Shown here one piece after another: positions 59,364 to 64,000 of a stretch of 64,000 bases of DNA (the stretch's first letter is position 1; the number at the start of each line of letters is the position of its first letter). The notes under the pieces are model-generated. The model was given only the letters and a program-made list of their open reading frames with translations. It made no database searches and was not told where the DNA came from. Origin of the DNA: CAZKWG01 sp964615375 (lineage in GTDB: Bacteria > Myxococcota_A > UBA796 > CAZKWG01); NCBI GenBank assembly GCA_964615375.1, contig CAZTOW010000010.1:62001-126000 (forward strand), given 5' to 3'. Position numbers and translations under genes: made by a program.

Positions 59364-61106
59364 GTGCGCGATCTCCCCCTTCCCCCCGAGCAGCTCCACG
59401 GCGCGGACGCCGCCTGCAACCCGCAGGATCTCCCCATCTCGCCGCGGATCCACCAGATCCGCTGGCCGACCCTCGGGTCTCCCGCGCTCCTGACCGACCG
59501 CGACCGACTGCGCGTCGTCCTCAGCCTCCCGGAGGGAGAGTCCCCGGACCTCGGTCGCTTCTCGCTGGAGGACCGACACCGAGGGAACCCGACCCGCGCG
59601 CTCTCCCCCGCAGAGGCGCCACGCTCGCTGGGCGTCGGACCGGGCGGGCGGGAGAGCTGGCTCGTCCTGCTCTCGCTGGAGGGCGTGGCGCCGGCCCTCT
59701 ACGACCTCGCGCTCGAGCGCCACGGAGAGCATGAACGACAGCCCAACAGCGTCCGCCTCTACACGGAGATCACGGGAGAGGAGACGCTCGCCTTCGCCGG
59801 GGATAGCCAGTATCACAGCCTGAACCGGCGCTGCCTGGAGCGTTGGGTGGCGCGGCTCAACGCGCGCGAGGACATCGCCTGGGTGGCCCTGGTCGGGGAC
59901 GTCTGCGACAACAACGTCTGCAACCCCTGGCACATGCTCAAGCTCTCGGCGGGGATCGGCCCGGGACCGGTGGTCCACCACTACGCGCGGGAGTACCCCG
60001 AGAGTCACGCCATCCTGTCCACGCTGCGCCACCCTATCGTGCTGGTCCCCGGGAACCACGACGGGATGGTGGCCTACCAGGACTACGCCCTGGGCGAGCC
60101 CACCGAGGTCTACCTGGGGGCGGACCCGCGGAACCGTGTGGCTTACGACGGGCTCCAACATTACCGCTGCACCTTCGGGCCGCTCTACTTCGCCTTCGAC
60201 TGGGCGGGGACGCGCTACATCGGGCTCAACAGCTTCGATCTCCCCAGGCATCAGCGGCTCGGCTACCACGCCGTGGTGGCCAACTGGGGCGGCGGGATCG
60301 GCCCGGAGCAGCTCGGCTGGCTCCAACGGACGCTGGAGGAGGCCACCGCCCTCGGGCTCCAGAAGGTGATCTTCTCCCACCACGACCCGCGCGGGGGCAG
60401 CGTGGGCGCCGCGCTGGGCCGTTACCACGACGCGCGTCCGTTCACGTTCACGGGCCTGGGCCCGGTGCTCAAGGACTACCTGGCCTACCTGATGCGACAC
60501 GGGCGCGAGCGCTGGCAGCAGGAGTGGATGCGCCTGCCCGGCCAGGAGGGGAACCCGGCCCGCGAGCTGCTGACCCTGCTGGCGCGCCACGAGGTGCGCG
60601 CCGTGGTCATGGGGCACGACAACCTCAACTGGTTCGAGCGCTACGCGCCGGGGGATGACATCTTCGCGCCGCGCAAGCCGGAGATCGTCCACTATCGTGA
60701 CGAGAGCCTGCCCGAGGAGCTGGAGCGGCTGGTGCCCGGCGTCGCCAGGGCCCTGGCCCGAGGCGACGCGGCGGAGGCGGTGAGCCTGCTGGACGCGCTG
60801 TCCCCCGCCGACGCGGCCCTGGTCGCCGAGGCCGCCGCCACCGCACGTACGGCGGAGCCGCTCGCCTTCGGAGCAGACGACGACGAGGAGCGCTGGAGGC
60901 CTGAGCTCACCGCTCCCCTCACCTTTCTGCACGTAGACGACATCGGGGCCTACGCCTACGACAACGAGGACGAGATGCGCGCCTTCGGCTACGTGGAGAT
61001 CCGCCTGCAAGGCGGCGCACCGACCCAGATACGAGCGTTCAACCTCGAGGAGCCCGAAGGCCCCCCCGGCGCCTGGCAGCCCGTGGTGAGCGGAGGCCAG
61101 CCATGA
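59364..61106 (+). CDS. Metallophosphoesterase with N-terminal beta domain
   Basis: 580 aa from a GTG with no signal peptide. An N-terminal region (about 30-135) looks like the beta domain that precedes purple-acid-phosphatase-type cores. The calcineurin-like fold shows FAGDSQY (Asp147), VGDVCDNN (Asp179, Asp182), VPGNHDG (Asn231, His232), SHHD (His339/His340) and MGHDN (His418). In canonical enzymes the first and last motifs are DxH and GHxH, so Gln149 and Asn420 replace two usual ligands. The metal site is partly altered. The stop overlaps the protease gene by 4 nt. The substrate is unknown. Confidence 0.85.
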   Translation: MRDLPLPPEQLHGADAACNPQDLPISPRIHQIRWPTLGSPALLTDRDRLRVVLSLPEGESPDLGRFSLEDRHRGNPTRALSPAEAPRSLGVGPGGRESWLVLLSLEGVAPALYDLALERHGEHERQPNSVRLYTEITGEETLAFAGDSQYHSLNRRCLERWVARLNAREDIAWVALVGDVCDNNVCNPWHMLKLSAGIGPGPVVHHYAREYPESHAILSTLRHPIVLVPGNHDGMVAYQDYALGEPTEVYLGADPRNRVAYDGLQHYRCTFGPLYFAFDWAGTRYIGLNSFDLPRHQRLGYHAVVANWGGGIGPEQLGWLQRTLEEATALGLQKVIFSHHDPRGGSVGAALGRYHDARPFTFTGLGPVLKDYLAYLMRHGRERWQQEWMRLPGQEGNPARELLTLLARHEVRAVVMGHDNLNWFERYAPGDDIFAPRKPEIVHYRDESLPEELERLVPGVARALARGDAAEAVSLLDALSPADAALVAEAAATARTAEPLAFGADDDEERWRPELTAPLTFLHVDDIGAYAYDNEDEMRAFGYVEIRLQGGAPTQIRAFNLEEPEGPPGAWQPVVSGGQP

Positions 61107-62716
61107 GCCAGCTGCACCTGCTCCTGGCGGACGAGGATCGCCCCCTGCTGCCCGAGGGCGCGGCCCAGGATCTGCTCGGCCGCGCCACCCCCGTGGAGGC
61201 GGAGCGGCGAAAGGACGTCGATCATCTGTACTCTGAGGACAACACGAACGACCTCGCCGAGCAACGTTGGGCCATCGTCTACCCGAAGGCGCGCCCCGAG
61301 CTGCTGGACCTCATCGGACCGCTCCGCGCGCTCCGCGAGTCCCAGCAGCGGGCGAAGGTGCTCACCTGGGCGCTGGGGCCCGAGGAAGACGGGCGCGCGC
61401 TGTATCGGGAGATCTACGACGGGAAGCTCAAGCGGGCGGAGCAGCCGCGTTACGTGCTGATCCTGGGCGATCTCGACGAGATCCAGCTCTCGGTGCAGCT
61501 CCGCCTCGCGGGGGCGGGCGCCATCGGTCGACTCGCCTTCGACCGCCCCGAGGACTACCGGGCCTATGCCGACAAGGCGGTGAGCTGGGACGGTCGGGAG
61601 CAGGGGCCGGAGGCCCGGACCCTGCTGTACGGGGCCTACGACGCCTATGACGGCGCCATGCATGCGGGCGAGCAGGATCTCCTGGCCGAGGTGGAGCGCG
61701 GCGCGCCAGGAAGCGTCCAGAGCTTCGGACGCATGCGGCAGGCACCTCTGGACGGGATGCGCGATCTGTTACAGATCGCCGCCGAGGAGCGCCCCACGGT
61801 GCTGCTCTCGGTCACGCACGGGCTGGGCAGCGGGCGCTGGAGCCCCGAGGAGCGCAGGCGGCGACAGGGCGCGATGCGCCTGCAGTCGGGGGTGGCGGTG
61901 GAGGCGGAGCAGCTCCGCGATCGCCCCTTCCTCCCCGGCGGCCTGTGGGCCTACTTCGCCTGCTTCGGGGCGGGGACCCCCTCGCGCAGCCGCTACGCGC
62001 CCTGGCTACAGGACCTGGTGGAGACCGGCGAGCTGAGCGGCGCGCCGGACGTGCTGCAGACCCTCTCCAAGGACAGGCCCTTCGTCTCGGCGCTCACCCG
62101 CGCCGCCCTGGCCAACCCGCGAGGCCCGCTGGGGGTGCTGGGGCACGTGGACCTCGCCTGGGGGTGGAGCTTCCGCGATGAGAGCGCTGGCGGGGCCAGC
62201 CGGGCCCAGCGCTTCGCCAGCCTGCTGCGCAGCGCGAGCGAGGGCGACCGCTTCGGGCTCAACCTGAGCGCCATCTCCAACGTGCAGAGAGGGATCGGCG
62301 ACCGCCTGCTGGAGTACACGGAGCAGGAGCGGGAGGGGTCGCTCACACCTCAGGATCGGGCGCTGCGCGGCCACGACTGGATGACCTGGCACGATCTGGG
62401 CTCCTGGGTGCTGCTGGGCGACCCCGCGGCCCGCCTGCCCCTGACTCAGGCCCCGCCCGTGCCGGTCGACCACCTCCTGCCCTTCTCCACCCAGAGCACG
62501 ACACAGACCGCTCAGCCGGACACCCAACAGACCGCCGCCGCTCCCGCCGGACCCGACCTGGACACCCTGGAGACCCTGGTGCTGGCGAAGCTGGCCGGCG
62601 AGCCGGACGTGCGCACACGGGCCGAGGCGATGGGCGTCGGGTGGCCCGAGCTGCGCCGCCTGGAGCAGACCTACACCGAGGCCGGGCGCCGCGCGCTCGC
62701 CGCGCTCAGACGTTGA
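61103..62716 (+). CDS. C25-like clan CD cysteine protease
   Basis: 537 aa without signal peptide. The segment RYVLILGDLDEIQLSVQLRL (about 116-135) matches the entry strand of the C25 (gingipain) fold. VLLSVTHGLGSG contains the candidate catalytic His239, and LWAYFACFGAGTP the candidate Cys287. WVLLGDPAARL near 435-445 is the closing C25-like motif. A Ser/Thr/Gln linker (about 460-480) and a small helical C-domain follow (LDTLETLVLAKLAGEPDVRTRAEAMG). Gingipain relatives are normally exported, so the missing leader is odd. Translationally coupled to the phosphoesterase. Confidence 0.72.
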   Translation: MSQLHLLLADEDRPLLPEGAAQDLLGRATPVEAERRKDVDHLYSEDNTNDLAEQRWAIVYPKARPELLDLIGPLRALRESQQRAKVLTWALGPEEDGRALYREIYDGKLKRAEQPRYVLILGDLDEIQLSVQLRLAGAGAIGRLAFDRPEDYRAYADKAVSWDGREQGPEARTLLYGAYDAYDGAMHAGEQDLLAEVERGAPGSVQSFGRMRQAPLDGMRDLLQIAAEERPTVLLSVTHGLGSGRWSPEERRRRQGAMRLQSGVAVEAEQLRDRPFLPGGLWAYFACFGAGTPSRSRYAPWLQDLVETGELSGAPDVLQTLSKDRPFVSALTRAALANPRGPLGVLGHVDLAWGWSFRDESAGGASRAQRFASLLRSASEGDRFGLNLSAISNVQRGIGDRLLEYTEQEREGSLTPQDRALRGHDWMTWHDLGSWVLLGDPAARLPLTQAPPVPVDHLLPFSTQSTTQTAQPDTQQTAAAPAGPDLDTLETLVLAKLAGEPDVRTRAEAMGVGWPELRRLEQTYTEAGRRALAALRR

Positions 62717-62735
62717 ACCCTCACGGGAGCCACCC

Positions 62736-64000
62736 ATGCAGATCCTGAACCCTGGTGACTCGGGCGAGCTCGCCCTCTTCGTGCAGAGCCGCCTCGTCGA
62801 GCTGGGCTTCGGCCCGCTGACGCTCACGGGCATCCTCGACGAGCCCACCCTGCGCGCGCTGGACAGCTTCCAGGACGAGCGCCAGATCCCGGAGAAGGAT
62901 CTGGTCGGCGACCTCTCCTGGCTCGCGCTGCTGGACCTCGGCGTAGATGCCACGGACGCCCTCTCCTTCGGGCGCCTGGGCGCGAGCGTGCCCGACGACC
63001 TCGCCTTCCCCCGCGTCGATCCCGGCGGGACGGGGATGTACCTCAGCGAGGCCCAGCTCCGCCTGCGCGCCCTCGGCTACAGCACCGGCCAGGAGGACGT
63101 GCTGGGCCCACGCACGGAGGAGGCGCTGGTCAGCTTCCAGGCCAGCCGCAGCCTGGAGCGCACGGGGGCCATCGACGGCGAGACCCTCCTGGCCCTGCGC
63201 CTGGCGACCGCGCAGAGCGGCCCGCTCTTCCTCTTCGCCGACGAGGACGAGCTTCGCCCGTCCAAGCAGCCCGTGGCCTTCGGGCTGGAGAGCCGGGACG
63301 TGGATGGCGACGGCGGCTACCGCTACCGGCAGTTCGAAGACGGCGCGATCACCATCGTGGCGGGGCCCTCCGCCCGCGTGGTCGGCCTCACCCTGCGCAC
63401 GGGCCAGGCCTGGCAGGCGATCACGGCGGAGATCGGCCCCTTCCCGCTCGCGGACAAGGATCTGGCGCGCGGGGACAAGGGCGAGGGGGTGCGCGCGCTG
63501 CAGACCCGGCTGGTGGACCTGGGCTTTGGCCCGCTCAGCGTGGACGGCGACTTCGGCCAGGGAACGGAGAGCGCGCTCAAGCGCCTGCAGGCCGCCTGCG
63601 GGCTCCCCCCCTCGGGCAGGCTCGACGCCGCCACCCGGGCCCGGGTGGACGATCCCTGGCCCACCCTCGGCCTGGGCTACGAGGGCCCGGACCTGCGGGC
63701 CCTCCAGGAGCGACTCCGGGCCATGGGCGCGCCGATCACGAGCTGTAACGGTTGTTACACGGAGGACACAGCGGGCGCGGTGCGCTGGCTCCAGCAGCGC
63801 CAGGGCCTCCACGTGACCGGCGAGCTGGACGCCCGCACCCGCGGCCAGCTCCTCGGCGCGCAGGCCATCGAGCTCCCCGACGCCCTCGCCGAGACCGAGC
63901 AGCGCCGCCTGCGCGAGCTGCTCGAGCGCGGGCTCCCCAGCCTCCCCAAGGACGCCCAGGCGAAGGTCCGCGCCGTGCTCACCGAGGCGATCACCTGGGT
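62736..64000 (+). CDS. Peptidoglycan-binding-repeat protein (partial, runs off right edge)
   Basis: The ATG at 62736 is preceded by GGGAG, and 421 codons follow to the edge without a stop. There is no signal peptide. Four PG-binding-1-like repeats are visible: about 8-65 (LALFVQSRLVELGFGPLTLTG), about 100-155 (AQLRLRALGYSTGQEDVLGPRT), about 245-300 (VRALQTRLVDLGFGPLSVDGDFG) and about 308-365 (LRALQERLRAMGAPITSCNGC). The last repeat has a CxxC in place of the usual VDGDFG turn. A beta-rich segment (about 165-240) separates repeats 2 and 3. It starts 19 bp after the protease stop and probably shares its transcript. Confidence 0.8.
   Translation, partial: MQILNPGDSGELALFVQSRLVELGFGPLTLTGILDEPTLRALDSFQDERQIPEKDLVGDLSWLALLDLGVDATDALSFGRLGASVPDDLAFPRVDPGGTGMYLSEAQLRLRALGYSTGQEDVLGPRTEEALVSFQASRSLERTGAIDGETLLALRLATAQSGPLFLFADEDELRPSKQPVAFGLESRDVDGDGGYRYRQFEDGAITIVAGPSARVVGLTLRTGQAWQAITAEIGPFPLADKDLARGDKGEGVRALQTRLVDLGFGPLSVDGDFGQGTESALKRLQAACGLPPSGRLDAATRARVDDPWPTLGLGYEGPDLRALQERLRAMGAPITSCNGCYTEDTAGAVRWLQQRQGLHVTGELDARTRGQLLGAQAIELPDALAETEQRRLRELLERGLPSLPKDAQAKVRAVLTEAITW

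Noticed and set aside
63744..63759. Inverted repeat TGTAAC-GGTT-GTTACA in the PG-binding gene
   Set aside because: A perfect 6-bp stem, but single copy and inside coding sequence. Could be chance.
1..64000. CRISPR arrays, tRNA genes, transposases, integrases or phage genes
   Set aside because: I looked for regularly spaced repeats, the TTCGA-containing T-arm and 3' CCA, and transposase motifs, and found none.

Overview
The window is a G+C-rich (roughly 70% by eye), densely packed bacterial chromosome segment from a Gram-negative with a large secreted and surface proteome. At least eleven proteins carry lipoprotein signal peptides. Several of them have a Thr/Glu/Gly/Ala low-complexity linker right after the lipidated cysteine. 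MopE-type, CotH, lamin-tail, beta-helix, HTTM and vWA proteins sit beside ordinary housekeeping genes (rnpB, htpX, xseA, maeB, selA). This points to a deltaproteobacterium in the broad sense, most likely Myxococcota. That placement is inferred from gene content, not from a marker gene. I found no mobile elements, CRISPR arrays or tRNAs.

Layout. 1-200: start of a lipoprotein gene running off the left edge. 360-7385: envelope export operon with a MarR regulator, ABC ATPase, two FtsX/MacB-type permeases, a LolA-like periplasmic protein and an outer-membrane barrel; a 17-bp perfect palindrome precedes it. 7452-12849: large beta-helix lipoprotein convergent with a CotH/lamin-tail pair. 12959-16535: envelope quality control (HtpX, BamD-like, DegP-like, DUF1844). 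16730-18754: tandem paralogous lipoproteins. 18773-23039: M19 dipeptidase, a discoidin/NHL protein and a lipoprotein. 23085-23544: RNase P RNA with promoter and terminator-like hairpin. 23625-27074: malic enzyme and an unknown protein. 27066-30365: selA, a J-domain/HTH protein and a pseudouridine synthase. 30442-34974: orphan sensor kinase, YdcF-like protein, XseA, LOG-family protein. 35036-41885: PhoD-like phosphatase, MopE/FG-GAP lipoprotein and a six-hairpin glycosidase-like lipoprotein. 41876-48604: four-gene operon (Gluc3-like, GMC oxidoreductase, GT39-TPR, YfhO) in which every junction is a 4-nt overlap. 48670-52916: prolyl oligopeptidase and a YfbK-like vWA lipoprotein. 53031-58821: HTTM pair followed by BatA-like and double-vWA proteins. 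58936-64000: small membrane protein, then metallophosphoesterase, a C25-like clan CD protease and a peptidoglycan-binding-repeat protein running off the right edge.

Most promising for novelty. (1) The phosphoesterase, C25-like protease and PG-binding-repeat cassette at the right edge. (2) A 13-bp palindromic motif, CTAG-N5-CTAG, found three times. These are the only CTAG tetranucleotides I could find in the window. One copy forms the stop codons of two convergent genes, and two lie in coding DNA that uses otherwise rare codons. (3) The MarR-controlled ABC/LolA-like/barrel operon.
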